64,000 nucleotides of DNA, from positions 372,001 through 436,000 of the forward strand of contig NZ_LFNE01000002.1 in assembly GCF_001045455.1 (NCBI RefSeq). Reading direction: 5' to 3'. The DNA comes from Chryseobacterium sp. FH2 (GTDB lineage Bacteria; Bacteroidota; Bacteroidia; Flavobacteriales; Weeksellaceae). A model generated the notes under the pieces. It searched no databases and was not told where the DNA came from. It saw only the letters and a program-made list of their open reading frames with translations. A program made the position numbers and the translations under genes. Position 1 is the first letter of the stretch, and each line of letters opens with the position of its first letter. This document shows, piece after piece, positions 43,073 through 51,661 of the stretch.

Positions 43073-44104
43073 CTACTTAATAATAAACTGATCAGAAGTA
43101 GGAAGCTTATCGGCAATTTCATCATAAATTCCAAAATTTCCTTTTAAAATATCTTTTGGGTTTCCGCTGAGCCAGCTGCTTAAATCAATAGCTTCGTACA
43201 GGCCATTGTTAAAGCCAAGCAAAACAATCAGTTTTTCACTTCCGATATTTTTAATGTAATGCCCTGCTCCCATTGGAACATAGCCAACATCACCCTTATT
43301 AAATTCATCTTTCACGAATTGTCCTTCGGCTAAGAAAACTCCCATTTCAGCTTTTCCCTGAATGTAATACTGCCATTCGTCAGCATTGGGATGCCAATGC
43401 ATTTCCCGCAATCCGCCCGGTTCTATTTCAAAAATGCTTCCTGTGATAGTTTTAGCAATTTCAAATTCTTTTTGAGTAACAACCTTTTGTAATCCGCCCC
43501 CGGGAACTACTATCGGCTGTTGTGCTCCAAGAGGATAGCGATGTTTTGATACCAGTGAAATTTCATTTCTGACAGAAGCTAACCCTGAATGAATATCCGG
43601 GAGTTCACATTTTGCAAAATAAGCCTCCCCTTGATGTAATTGTTTCACTTCTTCTTCTGTCAAACCTAAATTTTGAGCTGCAATTTCCACAGGAACGCTT
43701 GAAATAAAATCTGTAATGCTGAAAGTATGATCTTCAGAAAAATCACCGTTATCAAAAATCAAAATAAAATGACAGCTTTCACTGCTGATACATTGCAAAA
43801 CATGTCCAAAACCTCTTGGAAAATACCAAACATCACCCGGATTAAAAATATCAACGGAAACATTACCTTCCGGATCAATCACGGTTGTCCGCATTTGACC
43901 TTCCACAACGTAGCCCCATTCTGCTGCATTTGCATGCCAGTGAAGCTCTCGAATCGCTCCGGGTTCCAAATGCATACTTACACCTGCAAGATTTTGAGAA
44001 GCTTCGAATTCCTTTACAGAAACTCCTCTTGTAATTCCGCCGGGACCTAGCCGGGGCTCTTTATTTTCTAATTCATATTTAAAATTGGGAAATTCTTTAT
44101 TCAT
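43073..44104 (-). CDS. Bicupin, oxalate decarboxylase-like
   Basis: 343 aa, two cupin domains each with a complete metal site: His55, His57, Glu62, His101 and His236, His238, Glu243, His282. The lid loop reads SEDHT (123-127); Glu124 corresponds to the proton-donor Glu162 in the SENST lid of Bacillus OxdC, which favours decarboxylase over oxidase chemistry. No signal peptide, so cytosolic. Known reaction: oxalate to formate and CO2, Mn- and O2-dependent. The lid differs at three positions from SENST, so the substrate is not certain. Stands alone. Confidence 0.87.
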   Translation of the reverse strand: MNKEFPNFKYELENKEPRLGPGGITRGVSVKEFEASQNLAGVSMHLEPGAIRELHWHANAAEWGYVVEGQMRTTVIDPEGNVSVDIFNPGDVWYFPRGFGHVLQCISSESCHFILIFDNGDFSEDHTFSITDFISSVPVEIAAQNLGLTEEEVKQLHQGEAYFAKCELPDIHSGLASVRNEISLVSKHRYPLGAQQPIVVPGGGLQKVVTQKEFEIAKTITGSIFEIEPGGLREMHWHPNADEWQYYIQGKAEMGVFLAEGQFVKDEFNKGDVGYVPMGAGHYIKNIGSEKLIVLLGFNNGLYEAIDLSSWLSGNPKDILKGNFGIYDEIADKLPTSDQFIIK

Positions 44105-44193
44105 TGGTGTTTAGTTTAATTATCTAATGATAATATAAATTTAGAAATAAGATTTTGCTTACAATTCTAAATTCAATTAAAAATTTATTAAAA

Positions 44194-44222
44194 ATAAAAA
44201 ATCCATCACGGGGATGGATTTT
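44194..44222 (-). terminator. Rho-independent terminator after the DUF4349 gene
   Basis: Stem 44198-44207 / 44213-44222 (aaaatccatc / gatggatttt), with the minus-strand T run to 44191. Confidence 0.82.
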
Positions 44223-44229
44223 CAATTAT

Positions 44230-45180
44230 TTAATTAGCATCATTATTAGGAATGTTTTTATTTCTTTTTTTATAAAAATAGTATCCGATTCCGGCAATTA
44301 AGAATAACGGCCATAAAGGAAGTATAAATAGAAAAATTGAGGTAATAACGTTCCAGCCCGAATCAATGGCCGCAAAAGATTTTTCTCCGAAAGTTTTAGG
44401 TTCTTTTTCAGCTTTTGATTTATCAGTAAGGGTGATAGAAATATTACAGATTGTATTATCAACATACTTATCTCCCAAAACTTCTACATTCCTGCTTTCT
44501 GCTTCTCCCAGATTATAATTTAAATCGCTCATCAATTCATCAAAATTCTGAATCGGAACTTTTACCTGCAGGTAGTACGCTTTTCTGTCAGAGGATGTAT
44601 TTTTTTGTGCTGTTTCAACAACATAAGACATTTCTTCACTTTTCACAAACCCGTTATTTCTTTTTATGTCTTCTTTTACGATTTCTTTTACAGTTTCGGA
44701 ATTATCAACACTAATAGATATAAAACCGGATTTTACCATTTTGTTTTTCGGAACATTTAGTTCAAAGTTTTCATTTTTCGGTTTGTCTCTGTAAACAACT
44801 TTTGTTTCCTTAATTACTTTTGGAGCCTGAACATTCACAACAATTTTTTCATCCTTTTTCTTCGCAGAGTCTTTCTTTTCAATTTTAGACTCCAATTTTA
44901 CTGAAGAAATTTTATCGGAAAGAGAATCTACGATTTTTGAAGTTGATTCAATCTTTTGTTTAACATCATTTTTTGTGTCTTCAAATTCTCTGATTTTTAC
45001 GTTTGCAGAATCTAATGCATCATTCGCTGTGTTATTGACAGAATTAATAGTTTCTGTCACCACGGTTGCCGTACTGTCTGCAGATTTCATAGCATTTTCA
45101 AATTGAGATAGTGTTGCCTCTGACTTTTTACACATGATAAACGTGCTTGATACAACTACCAGTAAGATAAACTTTTTCAT
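44230..45180 (-). CDS. DUF4349 family lipoprotein with coiled coil and C-terminal membrane helix
   Basis: 316 aa. Lipoprotein signal with Cys17 (FIMC). Residues 20-110 form a Ser/Asp/Lys-rich coiled-coil region. Residues 150-260 match DUF4349 (SGFISISVDNSE, KAYYLQVKVPIQNFDELM). One hydrophobic helix at about 277-303 is followed by a Lys/Asn-rich tail. Function of DUF4349 is unknown; members are envelope proteins in many phyla. Both a lipid anchor and a membrane helix are predicted; in which membrane each sits is uncertain. Confidence 0.82.
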   Translation of the reverse strand: MKKFILLVVVSSTFIMCKKSEATLSQFENAMKSADSTATVVTETINSVNNTANDALDSANVKIREFEDTKNDVKQKIESTSKIVDSLSDKISSVKLESKIEKKDSAKKKDEKIVVNVQAPKVIKETKVVYRDKPKNENFELNVPKNKMVKSGFISISVDNSETVKEIVKEDIKRNNGFVKSEEMSYVVETAQKNTSSDRKAYYLQVKVPIQNFDELMSDLNYNLGEAESRNVEVLGDKYVDNTICNISITLTDKSKAEKEPKTFGEKSFAAIDSGWNVITSIFLFILPLWPLFLIAGIGYYFYKKRNKNIPNNDAN

Positions 45181-45353
45181 AACATTAATTTTTTTGATGA
45201 AGTAAAATTAGGAGCGGGGTTCTTGTAGCACTTGTAAATGGAATGTATTGTAATGGTAAAATTGTATTTAAAAGAATATCAGGGAATTAAATTTATTTTA
45301 CAAAAGTTTTACAAATCTTTTTTGGTATTTAAAACGTGAATTTCAGGACAAAT

Positions 45354-45390
45354 AAAAAATCCGTAGAAATTTTCCACGGATTTTTTTAAT
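45354..45390 (-). terminator. Rho-independent terminator after prfC
   Basis: Stem around aaaaatccgt (45355-45364) and acggattttt with an A/T-rich loop of about 11 nt, minus-strand T run below 45360. Confidence 0.8.
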
Positions 45391-45406
45391 ATTTATTTTG
45401 CTATGA

Positions 45407-47002
45407 TTAGCTATTCTTAAATTCACTAATGAAATGCAGTTTCACATTTGGAAATTTTTCCTGTGTCATGTGAATTGTAAAAGAAGAGTCTGCAAGGAAT
45501 ACCAATTGATTATATTTATCTCTGGCTAAGAACCTTTGCTTTAATCTTGCGAATTCTTTGAATTCTTCGGATTTTTCATCAGCTTCTATCCAACAGGCCT
45601 TGTGCATGGAAAGGGGTTCGTAAGTACATTTTGCACCATATTCATGTTCCAGGCGATACTGGATAACCTCATACTGAAGCGCACCTACAGTTCCGATGAT
45701 TTTTCTGTTGTTCATCTCGAGTGTAAATAATTGGGCGACCCCTTCATCCATCAATTGATCGATGCCTTTTGCCAACTGCTTGGCTTTTAACGGATCGTTA
45801 TTATTGATATATCTGAAATGTTCAGGAGAGAAGCTTGGAATACCTTTGAAATTTAGTTTTTCCCCGCCTGTCAATGTATCGCCAATTCTGAAACTTCCTG
45901 TATCGTGAAGCCCCACAATATCTCCGGGAAAACTTTCATCCACAACCTCTTTTTTGTCTGCAAAAAATGCATTAGGAGACGAAAATTTCATTTTCTTACC
46001 CTCTCTTACCAATAAATAATTTTCATTTCTTTTGAATGTCCCCGAAACAATTTTTACAAAAGCCAAACGGTCTCTGTGCTTTGGATCCATGTTGGCGTGA
46101 ATTTTGAAAACAAATCCGGTGAAAGCAGGTTCTTCAGGCTTTACTAAACGCGTTTCACTCTCTTTTGGCTGTGGCATAGGAGCGATGTCAATGAAAGCAT
46201 TTAATAATTCACGTACTCCAAAATTATTCAAAGCTGAACCAAAGAAAACAGGTTGCAAATCACCATTCAGGTAATCTTCACGATTAAATTCCGGATATAC
46301 AGATTGTATTAAATCAAGTTCTTCTCTCAGGGTATTCGCTGCTTTTTCACCTATTACTTCATCAATGGAAGGATCATTGATATCATCAAATTTAATAGCT
46401 TCTCCGACTTTCTGTTTTTTCTCTTCTAAAAATAACTGAATATTGTTTTCCCAGATATTGTAAATTCCCTGAAAATCACTTCCCATACCAATTGGAAGTG
46501 ATAACGGAACAACTCTTAAACCTAATTTTTGCTCCACTTCATCTAGCAAATCGAAAGCATCTTTACCTTCACGGTCAAGTTTATTAATGAAAACCAGCAT
46601 CGGAATGTTTCTCATTCTACAAACCTTTACCAATTTTTCTGTTTGTTCCTCAACCCCTTTTGCAACGTCAATCACAACGATTACAGAATCAACGGCTGTC
46701 AAAGTTCTGTACGTATCTTCAGCAAAATCTTTGTGTCCCGGAGTATCCAGAATGTTGATCTTGTGATCTCTGTATTCAAAAGCCAGCACAGAAGTTGCCA
46801 CGGAGATTCCTCTTTGTCTTTCAATTTCCATGAAATCGGAGGTTGCCCCCTTTTTTATTTTGTTGGATTTTACTGCACCTGCTTCCTGAATCGCACCTCC
46901 GAAAAGTAGTAATTTTTCAGTAAGAGTGGTCTTTCCGGCATCGGGGTGAGAAATAATCCCGAAAGTTTTTCTTTTCTCTATTTCTTTGATTAAGTCTGAC
47001 AT
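45407..47002 (-). CDS. prfC: Peptide chain release factor 3
   Basis: 531 aa. Translational GTPase with P-loop HPDAGKTT (19-26), G2/effector region around RQRGISVATS, G3 DTPGHKDFAED and G4 NKLDREG. Layout and length match RF3. Role: recycles RF1/RF2 from the ribosome after peptide release. Single-gene unit with its own terminator. Confidence 0.96.
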   Translation of the reverse strand: MSDLIKEIEKRKTFGIISHPDAGKTTLTEKLLLFGGAIQEAGAVKSNKIKKGATSDFMEIERQRGISVATSVLAFEYRDHKINILDTPGHKDFAEDTYRTLTAVDSVIVVIDVAKGVEEQTEKLVKVCRMRNIPMLVFINKLDREGKDAFDLLDEVEQKLGLRVVPLSLPIGMGSDFQGIYNIWENNIQLFLEEKKQKVGEAIKFDDINDPSIDEVIGEKAANTLREELDLIQSVYPEFNREDYLNGDLQPVFFGSALNNFGVRELLNAFIDIAPMPQPKESETRLVKPEEPAFTGFVFKIHANMDPKHRDRLAFVKIVSGTFKRNENYLLVREGKKMKFSSPNAFFADKKEVVDESFPGDIVGLHDTGSFRIGDTLTGGEKLNFKGIPSFSPEHFRYINNNDPLKAKQLAKGIDQLMDEGVAQLFTLEMNNRKIIGTVGALQYEVIQYRLEHEYGAKCTYEPLSMHKACWIEADEKSEEFKEFARLKQRFLARDKYNQLVFLADSSFTIHMTQEKFPNVKLHFISEFKNS

Positions 47003-47065
47003 ATCGTATTTTGAAGTTGCAAAAATCGTGAATTTTGTCGAATCCTGAAAATCTGTTTTTTTAAT

Positions 47066-48250
47066 CTAATTCTTAAGATACTTTCTATCCAGTAAAAAAG
47101 CCAGCCCAAGTCCCACAAAAACCATTGCTGCACTAAACGGGAAAATATATTTCATCCCGCAAATATCGGCTACAGCGCCAATTAACGGTCCTGCAACTCC
47201 CAGAGAAAGATCAATGAAAAGTCCGTATCCAGCCAATGCAGAGCCCTGACTGGAAGGAGAAACGCTTTTAATGGCAACAACACCCAAAGCCGGAAAGATT
47301 AATGAAAAGCCTAAGCCTGTAACTCCTGCTCCTAAAAGTGCCATTTGTGAATTGGCAGCAAAAGCAATGATTAAAAGTCCGAGAGTTTCAACCAGAAGAC
47401 ATGCAATCGCCACTTTTATTCCTCCATAATTATTAATCACGTTACTAAAAACCAATCTTCCTGCAACAAATAATCCTCCGAATACACTTAAACATAAAGC
47501 TCCGTTGTTCCAGTGAAAATAATTGTAATATAATGTTATAAAAGTCGAAATACTCGCAAAGCCAAGACCTCCCAAAGCCAGACAAACTCCAAAAGGAGCT
47601 ACTTTTCCCAATACATTCCAGAAAGATTGAGAATCCTGTGGATTGATATTGGTTTTATTTTCTTTGGTTTTAGCAAAAAGAAAACCCAATATTCCTAAAA
47701 CAACAGATAGGATTCCAATTCCGTAAAGACTGAATTCATGTTCGATGGTAACTCCTAAAGAAGCTCCGACTGCTAAAGCTCCGTAACACGCAACACCGTT
47801 GTAAGAAATGATTTTTGCGGTATGTTTTTCTCCAACTGCCATGATTGCCCAGTTAATCGGGCTTGCGCCAATCATTCCTTCAGCACAGCCTGTGAGTAAA
47901 CGTGTAACCACAAGAAATGAAAGACTGATAAATGGTGAAAGTCTAAAATAATACGCTATTATTAAAAAAATACCTGTCAAAGAAAAACTTATCATGCTGA
48001 ATAAAACGGCAGGTTTTGGACCTTTCCCGTCAATTATTTTTCCTGAATAGGCTCTCAGAAAAAAAGTAGAAACGTATTGTAAACTGATTACCAGCCCGGC
48101 AACAACTAAGCTAAAACCTAAATTTTTATTAATAAAAATCGGAAGAACAGACAGAGACAATCCTATAATGAAATATCCTACAAAAGTAAAACATACATAA
48201 GTAAGCAAGGATAAATTAACATTCTCTGACCGATTTACTAAACTATCCAT
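47066..48250 (-). CDS. Major facilitator superfamily transporter
   Basis: 394 aa, 12 hydrophobic helices. An SGKIIDGKGPKP segment after helix 2 corresponds to the MFS motif A region, and RLLTGCAEGMIGASPINWAIM matches helix 4-5 of the YfcJ/arabinose-efflux-like (set-type) MFS. Substrate unknown. A close -7 promoter element (48268-48275) is present, so it can be transcribed on its own. Confidence 0.9.
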   Translation of the reverse strand: MDSLVNRSENVNLSLLTYVCFTFVGYFIIGLSLSVLPIFINKNLGFSLVVAGLVISLQYVSTFFLRAYSGKIIDGKGPKPAVLFSMISFSLTGIFLIIAYYFRLSPFISLSFLVVTRLLTGCAEGMIGASPINWAIMAVGEKHTAKIISYNGVACYGALAVGASLGVTIEHEFSLYGIGILSVVLGILGFLFAKTKENKTNINPQDSQSFWNVLGKVAPFGVCLALGGLGFASISTFITLYYNYFHWNNGALCLSVFGGLFVAGRLVFSNVINNYGGIKVAIACLLVETLGLLIIAFAANSQMALLGAGVTGLGFSLIFPALGVVAIKSVSPSSQGSALAGYGLFIDLSLGVAGPLIGAVADICGMKYIFPFSAAMVFVGLGLAFLLDRKYLKN

Positions 48251-48267
48251 GTGAAAAAATTAATGTG

Positions 48268-48275
48268 CAAAGTTA
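48268..48275 (-). promoter_or_regulatory. -7 element for the MFS gene
   Basis: Minus-strand TAACTTTG followed by C, full TAnnTTTG match, 17 bp upstream of the start codon. No -33 TTTG is seen at 20 nt. Confidence 0.5.
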
Positions 48276-48334
48276 CTCCATAAAAATAGCCTGAAAGAGA
48301 ATTAACCTTAAAAAAATATAAATTTTAAAATTGA

Positions 48335-48457
48335 TTAAAACGATTGCATAATGAACTTACCCAATAAAAAAAGTATATAAATAATACCCACGGCAAGAAA
48401 TGCTAATACAGTCAGAAAAATAGGGTCTCCTTTTATTGTTTCGCATCTTTTAATCAG
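48335..48457 (-). CDS. Possible 40-residue single-span membrane microprotein
   Basis: Too short for most gene finders. Minus-strand frame from CTG 48457 (or the next codon, ATT) to TAA 48335-48337, overlapping the end of the 205-aa gene by 8 bp in another frame. The peptide has a Lys/Arg/Glu N-terminus (IKRCETIKGD) and then about 23 hydrophobic residues. There is no ATG or GTG start, and AT-rich DNA gives hydrophobic frames easily, so this could be chance. Function unknown. Confidence 0.22.
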   Translation of the reverse strand: MIKRCETIKGDPIFLTVLAFLAVGIIYILFLLGKFIMQSF

Positions 48458-49067
48458 GATTAAGATGAAATGTATTCAAAGCATATTGCTGAATTTTCAA
48501 ATCGGGACGAAAAATTTGTATGCCTTTCAGAAAATGTTGATATAATGCAAATCTGTTTTTTAACGCGTAATATTCCCAATGAAAACTCATGATTTCCTGA
48601 ATGATTTCACCGGAAGAATTCTTTCTGTGAATTTTCAGAACGGTTGTTGTTACGGGTTTGTAATTGATATAAACGCTTATGTCTGGTTCATAACCATTGG
48701 ATTTGCATAATTCTGAATATAAAAATTGTCGAAAAATTTTATTTTCCGGAGTAAAAATGAAAGCTCCTTTATCATTCACAATTATTTTCAATAAATTTTT
48801 CTTTCTTGCAGTAAGAAGATAGTTCGCTAAAAAAATACTTCCTCCCAGGCTTGTAATTTCCATCACAATCAATCCCCAAAATTGTGTGGCTTTATTAGTT
48901 AGGTAATTAAGAAAACCGTACTCGTAAAATTCTAAAAAGGGCATAATGGCGAGAAAACTTAGGCATAAAACGGCAAACCAGGCTAAACTAGCCCCAAAAT
49001 TAGTTGTCAGTTTATTGATTTCGGATTCCATTGTTGGAAATTGCTTTTCTGTATTAATTTTTTTCAT
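48450..49067 (-). CDS. Membrane protein of unknown function, two helices and a soluble C-terminal domain
   Basis: 205 aa. Two hydrophobic helices (about 26-46 and 62-85) separated by a short loop, then a cytoplasmic domain of about 115 residues beginning RKKNLLKIIVNDKG, probably alpha/beta. N-terminus is charged (KKINTEKQF). No family recognised and no catalytic motifs. It is divergent from the CPBP protease gene and upstream of the MFS gene on the same strand (199-bp gap), so not obviously in an operon with it. Confidence 0.75.
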   Translation of the reverse strand: MKKINTEKQFPTMESEINKLTTNFGASLAWFAVLCLSFLAIMPFLEFYEYGFLNYLTNKATQFWGLIVMEITSLGGSIFLANYLLTARKKNLLKIIVNDKGAFIFTPENKIFRQFLYSELCKSNGYEPDISVYINYKPVTTTVLKIHRKNSSGEIIQEIMSFHWEYYALKNRFALYQHFLKGIQIFRPDLKIQQYALNTFHLNPD

Positions 49068-49111
49068 GAAATATAGTGGTTTGGCGAAAATAAGTAATTT
49101 CCTTTTTTTAG

Positions 49112-49142
49112 TTGCTTAAGCCTTGCAAAAAAATTATCTTTG
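49112..49142 (+). promoter_or_regulatory. Promoter of the CPBP protease gene
   Basis: TTG (49112-49114), 20-nt spacer, TATCTTTG (49135-49142), which matches the Bacteroidetes consensus. The start codon lies 26 bp downstream. Confidence 0.6.
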
Positions 49143-49168
49143 TTTTTAAATAAACTTTAATTAAAAGT

Positions 49169-49999
49169 ATGGAAAACAGCAAATATCCAAAGTTTACATT
49201 CACATGGCTTGGAGGGCTCACTTTGTTGGCGGGATTGTTTTTGGGGACGATGCTCGTTTCTTTTTTTAATGTTTTCTGGATGTTTACTTTCAAGGAAAAT
49301 CTTCAATATAAAGATTGGTTTTTCATGCTTTCAAATGCTGTGGGATTCGTAGCCGCCATTGCTTTTTTTGATTTTTTTATCGTAAGACGAACAACGGGGA
49401 AAAAACTTAATTTTAATTTTTCTCCCACCAATTTTTATACTTATTTATTGATCTTTCCTTTAATGATTGGAATGATGTTCATTGCAGAATTTATCACCTC
49501 TCAAATTCCTACAACGGGACTGTTTTTTGGAAAATATTATGAATTTTTCTCTCAATTGATGAATCAGCTGACTGATGATCCTGTTGTGATGATTATTACA
49601 GCGGTAATTATGGCTCCGGTTTTTGAAGAAATTATTTTCAGGGGAATTATTCAAAAAGGACTAATAAATAAAGGTGTAGAGCCCTGGAAGGCTATTTTGT
49701 ATGCCTCATTAATTTTTGGAGTGGTACATGCCAATCCCTGGCAATTTGTTGGCGCAGTTTTATTGGGTTGCATATTAGGTCTGGTCTATTTTAAAACCAA
49801 ATCTTTATTATTACCAATGCTGCTGCATGGTTTCAACAATCTGTGTTCTTCTTTATTAATCACTTATACTAAAAATGAAAGTTTTGCAGATGCTTTTAAA
49901 GTTTCTGAATGGATAATATTAGCAATCGGGATTGTAGTTTTTTCTTTATTTTACTATCTTTTTATGAAGAAATATAAAGTACATTATTCTGAAATTTAA
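49169..49999 (+). CDS. CPBP family intramembrane glutamic endopeptidase
   Basis: 276 aa, about eight hydrophobic segments. EEIIFRG (153-159) carries the catalytic Glu pair, His187 (FGVVHANP) and His220 (LHGFNN) complete the ABI/Rce1-type site. Known: CPBP proteases cleave prenylated or other membrane substrates; bacterial members include bacteriocin self-immunity proteins. Substrate unknown. 8 bp upstream of rdgB, so co-transcribed with it. Confidence 0.9.
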   Translation: MENSKYPKFTFTWLGGLTLLAGLFLGTMLVSFFNVFWMFTFKENLQYKDWFFMLSNAVGFVAAIAFFDFFIVRRTTGKKLNFNFSPTNFYTYLLIFPLMIGMMFIAEFITSQIPTTGLFFGKYYEFFSQLMNQLTDDPVVMIITAVIMAPVFEEIIFRGIIQKGLINKGVEPWKAILYASLIFGVVHANPWQFVGAVLLGCILGLVYFKTKSLLLPMLLHGFNNLCSSLLITYTKNESFADAFKVSEWIILAIGIVVFSLFYYLFMKKYKVHYSEI

Positions 50000-50007
50000 A
50001 TTTAAAA

Positions 50008-50595
50008 ATGAAAACGAATATGGAGTTATTGGTAGCAACACACAACGAACATAAAAAAGAAGAAATTCAGCAGATTTTAGGCGATGATTTTGTCGTAAAA
50101 AGCCTGACTGACTATCATATTCATGAAGAGATTGTTGAGGATGGAAATTCGTTCAATGCTAACGCTCTGATTAAAGCTAAATACTGCTTTGAAAAAACAG
50201 GAGTCCCGAGTTTGGGAGATGACAGCGGTTTGGTTGTTGAATCTTTAGACGGAAGACCCGGGATTTTTTCTGCCCGCTATGCAGGCGATCATGATTTTGC
50301 TAAAAATATAGAAAAAGTGTTGGATGAAATGAAGGATGTTGAAAACAGAAAAGCTTATTTCATCACAGTTTTATGTTATTATGATGAAAACGGGGCAAAA
50401 TATTTTGACGGGCGTGTTCATGGAGATTTACTGACTGAAAATAAAGGCTTCAAAGGTTTTGGATATGATCCTATTTTTGTACCCGAAGGTTATAATATGA
50501 CATTTGCACAGATGGAATCTCAAGATAAAAATAGAATCAGCCATAGAAAGCAGGCATTGGATTTGTTTTTAGACTTTTTAAAAGTAAGGGATTAA
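50008..50595 (+). CDS. rdgB: Non-canonical purine NTP pyrophosphatase (RdgB/HAM1)
   Basis: 195 aa (start at 50008 or, four codons later, at MELLVATH). T-H-N-E-H-K-K substrate loop, LGDDSGLVVESLDGRPGIFSARYAG and GFGYDPIF are the family signatures. Reaction: hydrolyses ITP, dITP and XTP to monophosphates and pyrophosphate, keeping deaminated purines out of DNA. Second gene after the CPBP protease; no terminator seen before the next gene. Confidence 0.95.
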   Translation: MKTNMELLVATHNEHKKEEIQQILGDDFVVKSLTDYHIHEEIVEDGNSFNANALIKAKYCFEKTGVPSLGDDSGLVVESLDGRPGIFSARYAGDHDFAKNIEKVLDEMKDVENRKAYFITVLCYYDENGAKYFDGRVHGDLLTENKGFKGFGYDPIFVPEGYNMTFAQMESQDKNRISHRKQALDLFLDFLKVRD

Positions 50596-50667
50596 GTTTA
50601 GTAGGATTTATTCTATAATTTATAGACTGGGTTGTGCGCGTTAAGACAAAAGAAATAAGAGTCATTT

Positions 50668-50739
50668 ATGAAAAAAATCGTGCTTTTTATATTTAAACTT
50701 AAATGTGTCGTACATTTGTCGTCATTATTAAACTATTGA
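50668..50739 (+). CDS. Possible 23-residue leader peptide before rnz
   Basis: ATG at 50668 gives a peptide beginning KKIVLFIFKLK and ending with TGA at 50737-50739, one base before the TTG start of rnz. An AT-rich ribosome-site-like stretch (aagaaataagag) precedes it. A short upstream ORF could tune translation of the weak TTG start. Alternatively it is meaningless; length alone gives no support. Confidence 0.2.
   Translation: MKKIVLFIFKLKCVVHLSSLLNY
50701..50717 (+). repeat. Inverted repeat before rnz
   Basis: aaatgt (50701-50706), 5-nt centre gtcgt, acattt (50712-50717), perfect arms. It lies 24 bp upstream of the rnz start; possible operator or small hairpin. Confidence 0.35.
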
Positions 50740-50740
50740 T

Positions 50741-51655
50741 TTGAGTACTTATTTAACGATATTAGGCTTTAATTCGGCAATTCCGACAATCAATTCTTCG
50801 CCGACAGCTCAGTTGTTGGAAATAGAGGAGAGGCATTTTCTGATTGACTGCGGAGAAGGAACTCAGGTTCAGCTGAGAAAAGCTAAAGCAAAATTTTCGA
50901 AGATAAATCATATTTTTATTTCTCACCTTCATGGTGATCACTGTTTTGGTCTGCCGGGATTGATAGCGTCTTTCAGGCTGTTGGGAAGAGAAACTCCACT
51001 TCATGTTTATGGTCCGAAAGGAATTAAAAAAATGCTTGAAACGATTTTCACGATCACGGAAACACATCGTGGTTTTGAGCTGATTTATCATGAATTGGAT
51101 AAGGATTATTCTGAGAAAATCTATGAAGATAATAGAGTAGAGGTTTTTACGATACCTTTAGATCACAGAATCTACTGCAATGGTTATCTTTTTAAAGAAA
51201 AACCGAAAGACCGGCATCTTAATATGAAGGAAATCGCTAAGTACAGTGAAATAGAAACTTGTGATTATCATAATATTAAAGCCGGAAAAGACTTCGTTTT
51301 AAGTGATGGCTATGTCCTTGAAAATGAAAAATTAACAACTGATCCCGAACCTTCGGTTTCTTATGCATTTTGCAGTGATACAAGATATCTGGAAAGTGTT
51401 ATCCCGATTATTAAAAATGTCACGGTTTTATACCATGAATCTACATTTTTACATGATTTAAAAGAAATGGCAGATTATACAGGGCATACAACAGCTTTAG
51501 AGGCTGCGAGAATTGCACAGAAAGCTCAGGCCGGGAAACTGATTTTAGGCCATTTTTCTAACAGATATGCAGATTTGACAGTGTTTACAGATGAAGCGAG
51601 AGAGATTTTTGCCAATACTTTTTTGCCAAAAGCACTTGAACCTGTGAAAATTTAA
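50741..51655 (+). CDS. rnz: Ribonuclease Z
   Basis: 304 aa from TTG 50741. No nearby ATG is in frame and STYLTILGFNSAIP is the standard start of the family, so TTG is accepted. Metallo-beta-lactamase signature HLHGDH (62-67), GLPGLIASF, and late His motifs (STFLHDL, GHFSNRY). Known: endonuclease that trims tRNA 3' trailers. 6 bp upstream of the TIGR02757 gene. Confidence 0.94.
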   Translation: MSTYLTILGFNSAIPTINSSPTAQLLEIEERHFLIDCGEGTQVQLRKAKAKFSKINHIFISHLHGDHCFGLPGLIASFRLLGRETPLHVYGPKGIKKMLETIFTITETHRGFELIYHELDKDYSEKIYEDNRVEVFTIPLDHRIYCNGYLFKEKPKDRHLNMKEIAKYSEIETCDYHNIKAGKDFVLSDGYVLENEKLTTDPEPSVSYAFCSDTRYLESVIPIIKNVTVLYHESTFLHDLKEMADYTGHTTALEAARIAQKAQAGKLILGHFSNRYADLTVFTDEAREIFANTFLPKALEPVKI

Positions 51656-51661
51656 TTTTTT

